This document shows positions 1-9,271 of a stretch of 64,000 bases of DNA, in pieces. The translations under genes were made by a program, and so were the position numbers. The stretch is from the NCBI RefSeq assembly GCF_000212855.1, contig NZ_GL890993.1, positions 150,519-214,518 of the forward strand, in the 5' to 3' direction. Each line of letters begins with the position of its first letter. The first letter of the stretch is position 1. Source of the DNA: Streptococcus sanguinis SK355 (GTDB lineage: Bacteria; Bacillota; Bacilli; Lactobacillales; Streptococcaceae). The notes beneath the pieces are model-generated. The model saw nothing but the letters and a program-made list of their open reading frames with translations, did no database searches and was not told the DNA's origin.

Positions 1-530
1 CGACCAACAGATTCAGGCAGAGGAGAACTATCAGGAACAGCATCAGTTCCTGATAAAGTCTCTCCAGTAAGTCCAATGTAGACATTATTTGCTACATTAT
101 GAGTTAAATTATCAGCAATTATACCGATGTATCGTGCACCCGTTTCGCTCGTTCTAATCACCCCTGTTCCAAGAACCGGAGAAGTTCCTTGTGCTATATT
201 ATAATTTAAAGATCCGATAGGGGTTAGAACTTCTTCAGGCACTGGCTGAGGATCAGGAGTCACGTATGTTCCCAACTCAGTAAACGTCACTCCAGCCAAT
301 TTTCCAAATGTGCCATCAAATACATCATAAACTTCTTCTCCAACAATACCCAAAGCAGTCGTTGGAGTAGAAAAAGGCTTGCCAGTTTCTGTCCCCCACA
401 TATTAGGGTTCCTTCTTTCTCCTGTATTTGTTGTATTTGTTGCAGAGACAGTGTAATCAGCCTCCAAGGGAGAGTAATTACCCCAAGCATCGTTTCCCAA
501 AACGTTGAAAGTTTCATTTGAATCACCTGT

Positions 531-957
531 CAAACCGCTGCCAAGGTCAGCAGAAGATTCGGAGCCAGTTCTATCGGCTGGTTTATCCGAAACGAAACTG
601 CCTAAGCTGTCCGGATTAGCTGTCAAACCATTGCCTGCGGAAGCCGCAGTGCTTGATTCAGTTGCCGAATCTGTCAAATTAGGCTTGTCAGAGCCTGCCG
701 AGCCTACTGGCTCAGTTGTAGAATCTGATTCTGAGATAAAACTACCTAGACTATCTGCATCTGCAGTCAAACCACTGCCCAGGTCGGTAGAAGATTCGGA
801 GCCAGTTCTATCGGCTGGTTTATCCGAAACGAAACTGCCTAAGCTGTCCGGATTAGCTGTCAAACCATTGCCTGCGGAAGCCGCAGTGTTTGATTCAGTT
901 GCCGAGTCTGCCAAATTAGGCTTATCAGAGCTTGCCGAGTCTACTGACTCAGTTGTT
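531..957 (-). repeat. 79-residue (237-bp) direct duplication in the Ser/Asp-rich protein
   Basis: Bases 531-720 and 768-957 are nearly identical, with an offset of 237 bp that preserves the reading frame. The encoded unit contains the phrases LGSGLTAD, LGSFVSDKPADR and ASAGNGLTANPDSLG. The copies differ by only a few substitutions, so the duplication is recent or homogenised. Confidence 0.85.
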
Positions 958-1250
958 TGATTAGCTGAATCTATAGGAGTCGAGGAAGCCGTCGTTTCAT
1001 CTGTAGTAGTGACAGAATTAGTTGCATCCGTAAGGGGTGTGGGAGCGGTCGCTACTGCTGCATCTGGTGTGCCCGCCATTATCTCATCTGTGCTCGTTGT
1101 TGGATTGCTTGATTCTGTAGAAACTGGGGCAGAAATATTCCCCAGATTAGTCAAATTATCACCATCATTTGCTGACGCATCCAAAGAATCAATAGTTGGA
1201 ATATCTGAAGCGAAGTCACCTAAACTATCCGGATTAACGGTCAAACCGCT

Positions 1251-1480
1251 GCCCAAATCAGAGGAAGAATCATCATCAGATGTGTCATCGTCAGAATCCG
1301 AAGAGAAGTGACCTAAATCATCTGCATCAGCAGATAAGCCACTGCCCAAATCAGAGGAAGCATCATCGTCAGATGTATTATCGTCAGAATCCGAAGAGAA
1401 GTGACCTAAATCATCTGCATCAGCAGACAGGCCGCTGCCCAAATCAGAGGAAGAAGCATCGTCAGATGTGTCATCGTCAG
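1251..1480 (-). repeat. 93-bp tandem repeats (31 residues, about 2.5-3 copies)
   Basis: The motif GCCCAAATCAGAGG recurs at 1251, 1344 and 1437, with a period of exactly 93 bp. Each unit encodes LGSGLSADADDLGHFSSDSD-like Asp/Ser-rich sequence. The period keeps frame, so copy number can change protein length without a frameshift. Confidence 0.85.
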
Positions 1481-1790
1481 AATCTGAATCATTAGACGAG
1501 CTGAAACTACTAGAATCTGAAAAACTATCAGAGTCACTGCTATCAGCACGGACTTGTCCTATCCCAATAAATATGGAAATTAGTAAAATTAAAAAAATAG
1601 TAGTCGTTTTTTCATAAACACCCACTCCTTTCTTTTTATACTAATTCACTGTACCATATTTCTCTTTGATTTTCTTGATTTTTCCACCATGTAAAGATAT
1701 TTTAACCTCTTTGCATTCGAACTTTTATAATTGACACCTTGTCCAGTAAAAAAGAAACCTTGCTTTTACAAGATTTCTAAGACCTATTTA

Positions 1791-1863
1791 TGCCGATTGC
1801 AGGGATCGAACCTGTGACCTACGCGTTACGAGTGCGTTGCTCTACCAACTGAGCTAAATCGGC
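1791..1863 (-). tRNA. tRNA-Thr (anticodon CGT)
   Basis: 73-nt cloverleaf on the minus strand: GCCGATT/AATCGGC acceptor stem, D-arm AGTTGGTAGA, anticodon loop CTCGTAA and T-arm GGTTCGATCCC, with discriminator A. CCA is not encoded. The last anticodon-stem pair is A-C. It stands alone, not in a cluster. Confidence 0.95.
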
Positions 1864-1913
1864 GCCTTTCCCCTTTATTTTAGCATCTTGAGCTTTTTTG
1901 TCAAGGGAAAATT

Positions 1914-2372
1914 TCACAATTTTTTAACCCAAATCAAACAAGGGTTGCTTTTATCCCAAAGTTCAGGAAAGATTTCTAACTTTTTAAAGCCCTGAGCCTG
2001 ATAAAAAGCGTTAGTCCTGTCGTAAGTAGGATAATGACCTGGTGCTACCGTTTTTACTTGCAGATAGGATGCTTTTTGACGAGCAGATTTTTCTAAAACT
2101 TCTAGAAGTTGACTGCCAATTCCCGCTCTATGATAGAATTTTTTAACAGCTAGGCAGTCAATCTCAGCACAATCTTCACTAGAGTATGATAAGCTTACAA
2201 AGCCAGCCAAATCACTCTCCTGATAGGCAGCCCAAACTTGCAAATCCTTGGCTCCTTCAATGTAAGCTCGTGTACTTTCAGGTATTCCAAACCATTCTGG
2301 TAGATCCTTCAAAACTTCGCTAACCACTATCATCTTTTGTTTTTCTTCCTTCACTTCTTCAATTACTATCAT
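1914..2372 (-). CDS. GNAT family N-acetyltransferase
   Basis: 152-residue protein with the GNAT fold signature. The acetyl-CoA pyrophosphate loop reads RAGIGSQLLEVLEKSA (motif A) after the strand IDCLAVKKFYH, and a C-terminal FYQAQGFKKLE segment is typical of motif B. It would transfer an acetyl group from acetyl-CoA to an amine, but the substrate cannot be read from sequence. It lies between tRNA-Thr and the ABC-2 exporter genes on the same strand; the ~50-bp gap to the exporter allows separate transcription. The first ATG is used; a start a few codons further in (MIVVSEVLKDL) is also possible, because the N-terminal residues repeat MIV-E. Confidence 0.85.
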   Translation of the reverse strand: MIVIEEVKEEKQKMIVVSEVLKDLPEWFGIPESTRAYIEGAKDLQVWAAYQESDLAGFVSLSYSSEDCAEIDCLAVKKFYHRAGIGSQLLEVLEKSARQKASYLQVKTVAPGHYPTYDRTNAFYQAQGFKKLEIFPELWDKSNPCLIWVKKL

Positions 2373-2422
2373 CTGAAAATCCTTTCTTGATTTAAGCTTT
2401 AGGACTAAACATATGTTCTATC

Positions 2423-3208
2423 TTACGAACCTGCACTCTCGTAGGCGTCTAAGCCTCTGTCCCATAGTTTCAAAGAAATGACAAAGAAGATAAGAGAAGT
2501 CAGAATCAAACCACCGATATTAAAGAGTCCATTCTTGTCCTGCAAGAAATAGCTAGCTGGATAGTAGGCCGTAAAGGCGAAAGGCACGATAAAACTAATC
2601 AACCAACGGATAAGCGAGTGGTAAATCGAAATCGGATACTTGGCAAAATCATTGAACATATAGAAAATGTAAATCATGGCGCCTGACTGCTTGGTCCAAA
2701 AAGCGATACTGGCTGTCGCGATTTTCAAAGAAGTATAAATCAAGGTCGCAAAAGGAATACAAACTAGGAAAAGCAAAAATTTAGGAAAGGTCCAGCTAAT
2801 ACTGGTGACCGTTGTCGCCAGAAGGATCCCACCAACCAAAAGTTCGCCCAAGGCATCAATCTGAAAAGTCTCGACTAGGATGTGAAAGAGAGGATTGATA
2901 GGCCGAGTCAGGTATTTGTCAAACTCTCCTTTTCGCACCAAGCGTTGCCCCAGTGCCCAGAGATTGTCAAAAAAGAGATGGTCCAATCCCTTGGGAATCA
3001 AGGAAAAACCATAGATAAAGGCAATCTCTTGAAAGGTCCAGCCTTCAAGCGAGGGAATGTGTTGAAAGAGTACATTGAGAAACAAGAGGTTCAAGCCTTG
3101 AGTCAGGAAAACACCTAAAACACCAACCACAAAATCAACCTTGTATTCCATGATTTGCTTGATGTATTGTCTGATAAAAATCAGATGCATGCGCTGATAT
3201 TTTTTCAT
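2423..3208 (-). CDS. ABC-2 type transporter permease
   Basis: 261-residue polytopic membrane protein with about six hydrophobic segments (for example VGVLGVFLTQGLNLLFLNVLF and FLLFLVCIPFATLIYTSLKI). It resembles the DUF990/ABC-2 permeases found in pairs with a daunorubicin-type ATPase. It is the last gene of a three-gene minus-strand operon, one base after the stop of the second permease, so it probably forms a heterodimeric exporter with that protein. The transported substrate is unknown. Exporters of this ATPase-plus-two-permease layout are widespread in streptococci and often lack assigned function. Confidence 0.88.
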   Translation of the reverse strand: MKKYQRMHLIFIRQYIKQIMEYKVDFVVGVLGVFLTQGLNLLFLNVLFQHIPSLEGWTFQEIAFIYGFSLIPKGLDHLFFDNLWALGQRLVRKGEFDKYLTRPINPLFHILVETFQIDALGELLVGGILLATTVTSISWTFPKFLLFLVCIPFATLIYTSLKIATASIAFWTKQSGAMIYIFYMFNDFAKYPISIYHSLIRWLISFIVPFAFTAYYPASYFLQDKNGLFNIGGLILTSLIFFVISLKLWDRGLDAYESAGS

Positions 3209-3209
3209 A

Positions 3210-4028
3210 CTAACCTCCTTGAATGGTGATAAATGATTGGACTCTTTTCCAAATCAACTGAGACAAGCCCACCATCACTATAAGCCAAAACAACTGCAGG
3301 AAAAGAGCCTGTAGAATCTGACTGGTATTGTATTTTCCAACGATAATCATTACCGGAGTATAAATCAAGGATGAAAAAGGCAAAAAGGACAGAATATTTG
3401 AAACAATCTTAGGAAAGAAAACCAAGGGAATCAAACTCCCCGACATAAAGGCAATCAGAGAATTCTTGAGCAGATTAGAGCCCCATAAATTTTTAAACAC
3501 AAAAGCTGAAAATCCAAAACAGATATTAAAGAAAAAGTTAATCAGGTAGGCTATCGTTAAGCTAAAGAGATAAAGGACAGTTAGTCCTAGCACTTCTACA
3601 ATCCCTTGCCCAGAAAGGATTTTCATCAAAACAATCACACTTAAGAAAGGAAGTCCAACGCTGACAAAAATCAACCACTTGGAACCAAGCTCGGTGAAGA
3701 GATAAGAGGCCGCAAAATGAACTGGTCTCAGCAAGCGCATGATAATGGAGCCATCCTTGACCTCCTCTCCAATCATAAAAGAACTATCAGACCTAGTCAA
3801 AATATTAGTCACAAAACTCATGATGATATAGAGGGTGATATCCGCCATACTGAAGCCCTGAATCAAAGACTCTTGCGAGGAATCGAAGACTGCCTTCCAA
3901 AGATAAAAAGCGACAAAGGCCCCCATGACATCGCCAATCCGATAGAGAATAAAGTTTACTCGATAGGTAATCAACTCCTGAATCCCTGCATTGATAAAGG
4001 GTTTATAACGTCTCCACAATTTGACCAT
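3210..4028 (-). CDS. ABC-2 type transporter permease
   Basis: About 272-residue membrane protein with six predicted helices (GVMGAFVAFYLWKAVFD, ADITLYIIMSFVTNIL, KWLIFVSVGLPFLSVIVLM and others). It belongs to the DUF990 permease family. I place the start at ATG 4028 (MVKLWRRYKPF), because it follows an AAAGGAGCT ribosome binding site that overlaps the end of the ATPase gene. A longer reading from 4070 would overlap the ATPase by 41 bp and adds an unlikely polar extension. It is translationally coupled to the ATPase upstream and to the second permease downstream. Confidence 0.88.
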   Translation of the reverse strand: MVKLWRRYKPFINAGIQELITYRVNFILYRIGDVMGAFVAFYLWKAVFDSSQESLIQGFSMADITLYIIMSFVTNILTRSDSSFMIGEEVKDGSIIMRLLRPVHFAASYLFTELGSKWLIFVSVGLPFLSVIVLMKILSGQGIVEVLGLTVLYLFSLTIAYLINFFFNICFGFSAFVFKNLWGSNLLKNSLIAFMSGSLIPLVFFPKIVSNILSFLPFSSLIYTPVMIIVGKYNTSQILQALFLQLFWLIVMVGLSQLIWKRVQSFITIQGG

Positions 4029-4029
4029 C

Positions 4030-5022
4030 TTAGAGCTCCTTTCGGTAGAAGCGACGGATAATATCTTCAATATCCGTATCCACCATCTTCAAATCGCGAA
4101 TCTCAAAATCAGACAAGGTTTGCTTGATAATATCAGCCGTCTGATAGCGGGAACTATCAAATTCAATATTGAGGCTATTTCCTCGTCTATCAACGGTCAT
4201 ATCAGGTAGGCCTTCATAGTGGGAGTCGAGATGACTTTGCCCTGGCACCAGTTCAAAGGAAAGAGTCTTCATCTTGCCAAAGGTTTCCTTGAGCTGGCTC
4301 ACCGTTCCATCAAAAATCTCCTGCCCCTTGTCAATCATAAAAATCCGATCACAAAGTTGCTCAATATCACTCAAGTCATGAGTGGTCAAGAGAATGGTTG
4401 TTTCTTCTTCCTGATTAATCTGGGTGATGGCCCGGCGAATGTTATCCTTGACCGAAACATCCAAACCAATGGTCGGCTCATCTAAAAAGAGAACCTTGGG
4501 ATTGTGGAGCAAGGAAGCTGCAATGTCCGCACGCATTCGTTGACCAAGCGACAGAGTCCGCACGGGATCCTTGATAAATTCCTTCAAATCCAAGACTTCA
4601 TTCAAAAAGTCCATGCGCTTATGGAAAAGCGAGTCAGGCACATCGTAAATCTCCTTCAAGACCGTGTAGGTCTCTTGCAGAGCCAAATCCCACCATAGCT
4701 GGGTTCGTTGCCCGAAGACCACTCCAATATCCTTGACATAATCTTGGCGATTGTCCTGCGGAATCTTGCCATTAATCCGACACAAACCAGATGTCGGCTT
4801 CAAAATCCCTGTCAGCATTTTAATGGTTGTTGACTTTCCAGCACCATTGGCCCCGATAAAGCCTAAAATCTGTCCTTTTGGAACCTCAAAAGTCAAATCC
4901 TTGACCGCTTCAAAGGTCTGCTTTTCAGGATGAATAAAGGAGCGCAAAGCCCCCTTCAAACCTGGTTCCTTAACAGTCTTCACAAAATTTTTCTGAAGAT
5001 GCTCCACTTCTATCATTGCCAT
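4030..5022 (-). CDS. ABC transporter ATP-binding protein (daunorubicin/ABC-2 type)
   Basis: 330-residue ATPase. The Walker A motif is GANGAGKST, the signature is LSLGQRMRADIAASLL, Walker B is KVLFLDEPTIGLD, and the H-loop is TTHDLSD. The C-terminal ~90 residues form the extra domain usual for the DrrA/YhaQ-like subfamily. I choose ATG 5022 (MAMIEVEHLQ), which has GGGGAG six bases upstream, over the ATG at 5055. It energises the two downstream permeases, probably for export of a lipid-like or peptide compound at the membrane. No drug-resistance role can be read from sequence alone. Confidence 0.92.
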   Translation of the reverse strand: MAMIEVEHLQKNFVKTVKEPGLKGALRSFIHPEKQTFEAVKDLTFEVPKGQILGFIGANGAGKSTTIKMLTGILKPTSGLCRINGKIPQDNRQDYVKDIGVVFGQRTQLWWDLALQETYTVLKEIYDVPDSLFHKRMDFLNEVLDLKEFIKDPVRTLSLGQRMRADIAASLLHNPKVLFLDEPTIGLDVSVKDNIRRAITQINQEEETTILLTTHDLSDIEQLCDRIFMIDKGQEIFDGTVSQLKETFGKMKTLSFELVPGQSHLDSHYEGLPDMTVDRRGNSLNIEFDSSRYQTADIIKQTLSDFEIRDLKMVDTDIEDIIRRFYRKEL

Positions 5023-5259
5023 ATCTATCTCCCCTATCGTAAGGAATAGCAACATTTTATTTTTGACTGCAAATATTCTAAATCCTTACTTTCTACACCT
5101 TCTCAAGGTTATTATTACAGAAGGCTTTATACCAACCTATTATAGTCCAACAAAAAATAGAATGCAAGCGTTTGCCTATAGAGCATGAAATTGAAAATTT
5201 CTCTCTTAAAATAATACTTTTAATACAAACTTCTGGTTTAATAGTTTCCTTAAAACACC

Positions 5260-5286
5260 AAAAAACCTACCCTTGCGGGCAGGTTT
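5260..5286 (-). terminator. Duplicate of the fba terminator
   Basis: Stem AAACCTGCCC / GGGTAGGTTT with loop GCAA, then a T run, reading on the minus strand. It differs from the hairpin directly after fba (9272-9299) at one loop base. It is probably the original fba terminator, displaced by the insertion. Confidence 0.85.
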
Positions 5287-5302
5287 CTGTTTTGTAATGT
5301 TC

Positions 5303-5329
5303 AGCTAGATTAAGCTTTACCTTCTGAAC
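5303..5329. repeat. Left 27-bp direct repeat (att-like core) matching the 3' end of fba
   Basis: All 27 bases are identical to 9316-9342, which covers the last codons and stop of fba. Sequence similarity continues on the terminator side but ends abruptly after GAAC on the other side. This is the arrangement left by a tyrosine integrase acting at the 3' end of a gene. Confidence 0.85.
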
Positions 5330-5557
5330 ATAAATCATTTATTTACTATACTTCCTCATACACTAAAAAGAGCTATATTCAGGTATTCTTCTACCCACAC
5401 TGTATTAGAAATATGCTTCATTATTCCCTTTAGTTCTTAAAAAAGTGTGGCAAAATAGGGGCAAAATCTTAGGTTGAATTTGCCATAAATCCTAGTATAG
5501 ACAGCAGAAATTTGGAGAATATTTAATAAGCTTTTTTTGCAGTGAATATGAATCATA

Positions 5558-6466
5558 CTAACAAACTGGAACTCTTCCTATAAAACAGAATTTTATAAGA
5601 TCTTTAAATACCTTTTGTTCTTTAGTGCTAGATAAATAAAGATCTAAATCATGCTTTCTATATTCGACTACAGCTTCTTCGAAATCTCTATAAAAACCAT
5701 GTGATGACAATTGGACATCAGTGTTATTCAGAACGGATACTAATAGACTATAACAATTAGAATGATTTCTTAGCTTAAGAGGTAAAACATTCTGAGAAAA
5801 ATTCTCCTCATATTCGATAATTTCTGATTCTGAAGGATAAATTACATCTTGAAGAAATTTACTATTATTATATAGCCAAAATCTAGCTTCATCAATCCCT
5901 CTAGCCTTAACGATAGACAAAAGAAACTTGTCTAGTAGTTGAATATTATCATACCCTATGATATCAATTATTTTTTTCAAAGTTCGATATCTAATTTCAG
6001 GAGGTAAAACAGAGAACAATGTCAAGATATTTTTGTCTGTTTTTAAATTCAGACTATATTTCAAAAAATATTGTACAAATAAATAAGAAAATAAATCCCA
6101 AATGGAGTCTTCGGCTATAATCAATTCATCTACATTAGCATTCGATATATTTGCTGTATGAGTGTATTTATTGCCTAATTTTCTTAACCTATCTATAGTT
6201 TTTTCAAAATCCTTGACTAGTCGTTTATCTACCTTTTTATACCTTTCTGTTACTTTAAACTTTTCATTTTTCTCATGAGTAGTTATATCTCCCAGATTCA
6301 TGGGTTCTCCTGCTCCCAAGTTCAAAAATTTGCGAACTAATAACTCTGTCAATTTTCTGAGTAATATTATCCTACTTCCCATACTGATAGTTGAATAATA
6401 TATATCTGCAATTAAATCAGATAAAACTAATTCATAATCGTAATTTTTAAAAGGAGCAATTGCCAT
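5558..6466 (-). CDS. Hypothetical protein with DUF4145/HEPN-like motif
   Basis: 302-residue, AT-rich gene with GAGAGGTC upstream of its ATG. Around residue 95 it has RKLGNKYTH, which matches the R-x-x-G-N-x-x-x-H pattern of DUF4145 proteins, a HEPN-like helical family often found in phage-defence and accessory loci. The rest is mostly helical with no other motif I recognise. It is the leftmost cargo gene between the two fba-derived repeats and has no obvious operon partner; the HxlR gene is 260 bp away. A defence role is a guess from family and location. The base composition is clearly more AT-rich than the core genes nearby, consistent with transfer. Confidence 0.75.
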   Translation of the reverse strand: MAIAPFKNYDYELVLSDLIADIYYSTISMGSRIILLRKLTELLVRKFLNLGAGEPMNLGDITTHEKNEKFKVTERYKKVDKRLVKDFEKTIDRLRKLGNKYTHTANISNANVDELIIAEDSIWDLFSYLFVQYFLKYSLNLKTDKNILTLFSVLPPEIRYRTLKKIIDIIGYDNIQLLDKFLLSIVKARGIDEARFWLYNNSKFLQDVIYPSESEIIEYEENFSQNVLPLKLRNHSNCYSLLVSVLNNTDVQLSSHGFYRDFEEAVVEYRKHDLDLYLSSTKEQKVFKDLIKFCFIGRVPVC

Positions 6467-6725
6467 AATTTGACCTCTCTAAAATGGTATATAGTAAGAC
6501 TCTAATACCATAAAATTGCAGAAGGATGTGCTTATTTTTTCTTACTAACTCAGACTCTTTTGACAAGTTTATTGGCTTGATATCTAATAATACTTTATCT
6601 ATGGATAGACAAAAGATATATCATACTTAATTATTTGTAATTTAATATGAGGAATTTGTTCTCAAAGAGTATATTTTTCAATTAATTTATTAAACTAGAG
6701 GGCATTTAGTCGTGTTGAGAGAAAT

Positions 6726-7091
6726 TTATTTATCAACAGGAAGCTCGTTACCATTTTTAAATAAAATTTGATTATATTTATTTCCCCATCTATTCATTTC
6801 AACTACTACTGGTTCTAAAGTTCTTCCAAGTTCAGTTAGTGTATACTCTGTTATCGGAGGCATGATAGAGTAAATATCTTTATGAATAATTTTGTCCAAC
6901 TCCAATTCTTTAAGTTGCAACGCTAACATCCTTCTAGAACAACCGGGCATTAATTTTTCTAATTCGCCAAATCGACAAATTTCATTATTTAATAAGTGAA
7001 ATAATATTACGCACTTCCATTTGCCAGAAATTACTTGGAGAGTGGTTTCTACTGGACATCCATTAGCACAATCATAAATTTTTCTTACCAT
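6726..7091 (-). CDS. HxlR family transcriptional regulator
   Basis: 121-residue winged-helix protein with the family hallmarks CPVETTLQVISGKWKCVILFHLL, the recognition segment CSRRMLALQLKELE, and YTLTELGRTLEPVV near the C-terminus. N-terminal cysteines (residues 7 and 11, CANGC) are present; in related regulators such as YodB/HypR, cysteines sense quinones, aldehydes or disulfide stress. It is transcribed divergently from the zinc-type alcohol-dehydrogenase-like gene at 7220, the classic arrangement in which HxlR proteins repress a detoxifying oxidoreductase. The repeated AGTTAC at the promoter is a candidate operator. Confidence 0.93.
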   Translation of the reverse strand: MVRKIYDCANGCPVETTLQVISGKWKCVILFHLLNNEICRFGELEKLMPGCSRRMLALQLKELELDKIIHKDIYSIMPPITEYTLTELGRTLEPVVVEMNRWGNKYNQILFKNGNELPVDK

Positions 7092-7219
7092 AATCTACCC
7101 ATCTTTCTATCTTAAGTTACTAAAATATCACTAGTTACAAAAACTTCAATATTGTTATTTTGCAGTATTTGTCTATAATTAACATTATACCAAATAAAAT
7201 AAGGAAAGGAAATTGAACT
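7092..7219 (+). promoter_or_regulatory. Divergent HxlR/oxidoreductase promoter region
   Basis: For the rightward gene, TTGTTA (7152-7157) and TATAAT (7174-7179) are spaced 16 bp apart, with an AAGGAAAGG ribosome binding site before ATG 7220. Directly repeated AGTTAC motifs lie between the two genes at about 7114-7137 and are candidate HxlR sites. Confidence 0.55.
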
Positions 7220-8251
7220 ATGGCAACTATGAAAGGGGTCGGATTATACAGATATTTACCTATTGATGATAAGAGAAGTTTTGAAGACGTTGAGTTAAAT
7301 AAACCTTTTGCTAAAGGAAAGAACTTACTTGTTGAGGTTAAAGCGATTTCAGTAAATCCAGTAGATTATAAAGTTAGATCTCCAAAAAGTAAAGTCGAAG
7401 AATCCCCGAGAATCTTAGGATGGGATGCTTCAGGAATTGTCTCAGAGGTAGGGGAAGATTGCGAGTTGTTTTCTGTTGGCGATGAGGTATTCTATGCGGG
7501 AGATTTAACAAAATCGGGGTCCTATGCTGAATATCAACTTGTAGATGAGCGTATTGTTGGGAAAAAACCAAATACCTTATCTTTTGAAGATTCTGCGGCC
7601 TTACCCTTAACTTCCTTAACAGCATATGAGGGTTTATTTGAAAAATTAAAAATCCCATTTGATAAAAGCAAAAATTATACTAAGAGTATATTAATCATCG
7701 GAGCAAGTGGTGGAGTAGGATCAATAGCTTGTCAGTTAGCTCATAATGTTGGGTTAACTGTTATTGGAACTGCTTCCAGAGATGAAAGTAAAAAGTGGGT
7801 TTTGGAGCATGGAGCTGAATTTGTAATTAATCATTTTGAAGATATGGATAAAGAGCTTAATGAAATTGGATTCTCAACAGTTGATTACATTTTCTGTTTA
7901 AATAATACTGAAAAGCATTGGGATTTTATGGTAAAAGCTATTAAACCTCAAGGAAATATCTGTTCTATTGACGAAACTAAAGAAAAAGTCAATTTGTCTG
8001 CACTACAGTCTAAAGCAGTTAGTTTTTCATGGGAATTTATGTTTGCAAAATCAATGTGGCAAACAGAAGATTTGATTAGTCAACATTATATTCTTAATCA
8101 AATTGCAGATATGATTGATAATGGAGAGCTAAAAACGACGGTTACAAAAAGATTATCTCCAATGAATTCAATAAACATTAAAGAGGCTCACAGGCTTCTA
8201 GAAACCGGTCGAACCATAGGAAAAATTGTTATCAGCAATTCAAAAGAGTGA
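7220..8251 (+). CDS. Zinc-type alcohol dehydrogenase-like / quinone oxidoreductase (MDR family)
   Basis: 343-residue medium-chain dehydrogenase/reductase. The N-terminal GroES-like domain includes VKAISVNPVDYKVR and ILGWDASGIVSEVG. The NAD(P)-binding Rossmann motif is GASGGVGSIACQLA (about residue 157). The structural four-cysteine zinc lobe and usual catalytic zinc ligands are not evident, which fits the quinone-oxidoreductase-like branch that uses NADPH to reduce quinones or enals. Control by the divergent HxlR gene suggests induction by electrophiles. It is intact and flanked on the right by an IS630 remnant, inside the fba-bounded segment. Confidence 0.92.
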   Translation: MATMKGVGLYRYLPIDDKRSFEDVELNKPFAKGKNLLVEVKAISVNPVDYKVRSPKSKVEESPRILGWDASGIVSEVGEDCELFSVGDEVFYAGDLTKSGSYAEYQLVDERIVGKKPNTLSFEDSAALPLTSLTAYEGLFEKLKIPFDKSKNYTKSILIIGASGGVGSIACQLAHNVGLTVIGTASRDESKKWVLEHGAEFVINHFEDMDKELNEIGFSTVDYIFCLNNTEKHWDFMVKAIKPQGNICSIDETKEKVNLSALQSKAVSFSWEFMFAKSMWQTEDLISQHYILNQIADMIDNGELKTTVTKRLSPMNSINIKEAHRLLETGRTIGKIVISNSKE

Positions 8252-8545
8252 AAAATTAGAATTAATTAATGGAGAAAGAAAGAATAAATAGATATAATGA
8301 GTCTCGTGTAATTAAAGATAGCATAGTAAAGCAATAGGTCCGTGAATTTTCCAAGAACAGATTTGGCTTTTATTTCATAGAAAGGGATATTCCCCGAAAA
8401 AGTAAAATGATTGTCAGCATTACCTGTCTTAAACTTGTAAAATTACCTTGATATAATAAAAATGGAGTAAGCAAATGTAAGAATTTGCCACATTATTTTT
8501 AGTGCCTCTATCTGCAATTTTATTTATTGCCTGTTCTAACCAATC
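8252..8545. other. Intergenic region with a possible gene scrap
   Basis: No intact gene. On the minus strand from about 8565 to 8430 there is an open run of about 44 codons with coding-like composition (KELLDWLEQAINKIADRG), ending at a stop near 8430. It has no start or RBS and I do not recognise it. It is probably debris next to the IS630 remnant. Confidence 0.4.
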
Positions 8546-9078
8546 AAGTAATTCTTTAGATGGTGAACACTATAGCCAATTGAAACAAGAACAAGACAAA
8601 AGAGCCTCGAAAAAGTATTACAACTTGATAATACCTTTTTGAGGTGTTTTTTGATATGAGCTCATGTTTTCTCAATAGGATTGTACTCAGGTGAGTAGGG
8701 AGGAAGAGGTAAAAGTTTATGCCCAAACTCTTCACATAAGAGCTCCAGCTTATCCATTCTATGGAATCTTGCATTATCCATAATAATAACTGATGGTGTA
8801 TTCAATTTTGGTAGGAGAAACTTCTGAAACCAAGCTTCAAAAAAGTCGCTCGTCATCGTCTCTTCGTAAGTCATTGGAGCGATTAACTCACTATTTGTTA
8901 GACCTGCAACCAAAGAAATCCTCTGATATCTTCTTCCAGACACTTTACCTCCTATTAACTGACCTTATAATGAGCGACCGTATTCTCGATAAAAATAAGT
9001 ATCGAATCCCGTTTCATCAATATAAACAGGTGCTAAGTGCTTTAAACTATTAAATTTTTTGAAAGTTCTATCATTCAT
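8546..9078 (-). pseudogene. IS630-family transposase remnant
   Basis: Reading from ATG 9078 the product begins MNDRTFKKF and continues through IDETGFDTYFYREYG (first catalytic Asp), an in-frame TAA after GRSL, then VIIMDNARFH (second Asp) and PPYSPEYNPIEKT (catalytic Glu). A TGA follows exactly where the family has Trp (EKTWAHIKKHLKK), and near the C-terminus one T is missing from a T run. It matches the DDE part of IS630-Spn1-type elements. Two nonsense codons and a frameshift make it inactive. The upstream orfA part and terminal inverted repeats are not recognisable. Confidence 0.88.
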
Positions 9079-9271
9079 TTAGCCACTCTGTATTCCTAAA
9101 AATTAGATGTTCCAATTTACTTTGGGAAAGACAGTGATTTCCTTTGAAAACAGGCGTAAAGCTGTTATATTCGTTCGCCAAGGGTAGTCTTAGAATCATT
9201 GTAAAAAATTACATTCGTTTAGCAACTTTGGATGTAGTAGTCTTAAGTATATTCTCTATAAAAGCAAACAC

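Larger units (their letters stand above)
1..1615 (-). pseudogene. Ser/Asp-rich repetitive secreted protein, signal peptide out of frame, C-terminus beyond window
   Basis: One frame stays open from position 1613 down to the left edge with no stop codon. It encodes a low-complexity protein rich in Ser, Asp, Ala, Thr and Gly, built of Asp/Ser repeats near the N-terminus (31-residue period) and a 79-residue duplicated unit further on. The last ~150 residues visible are less repetitive and richer in Gly, Thr and aromatics. A good RBS (AAGGAG) precedes ATG 1615-1613, but that ATG frame stops after MKKRLLFF. One extra base in the A6 (1607-1612) or T7 (1591-1597) run, as read on the minus strand, restores a textbook signal peptide ending QVRA. 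I recognise no family. It is probably a cell-surface or secreted protein, either frameshifted, phase-variable or hit by a sequencing error. Confidence 0.7.
5023..5557. other. Intergenic region holding the left copy of the fba 3' end and its terminator
   Basis: No gene of recognisable kind. It contains a terminator hairpin (5260-5286) and a 27-bp copy of the last codons of fba (5303-5329). To the right lies AT-rich DNA leading to the DUF4145-like gene. The region left of 5260 shows only weak T-rich tracts. Confidence 0.6.

Noticed and set aside
505..1495. Plus-strand ORFs rich in Pro, Leu and Lys (505-960, 1009-1311, 1280-1495)
   Set aside because: They are antisense shadows of the repetitive minus-strand Ser/Asp gene and have no ribosome binding sites.
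8546..9078. Active IS630 element
   Set aside because: Two stop codons (one replacing the conserved Trp after NPIEKT) and a frameshift; inverted repeats not found.
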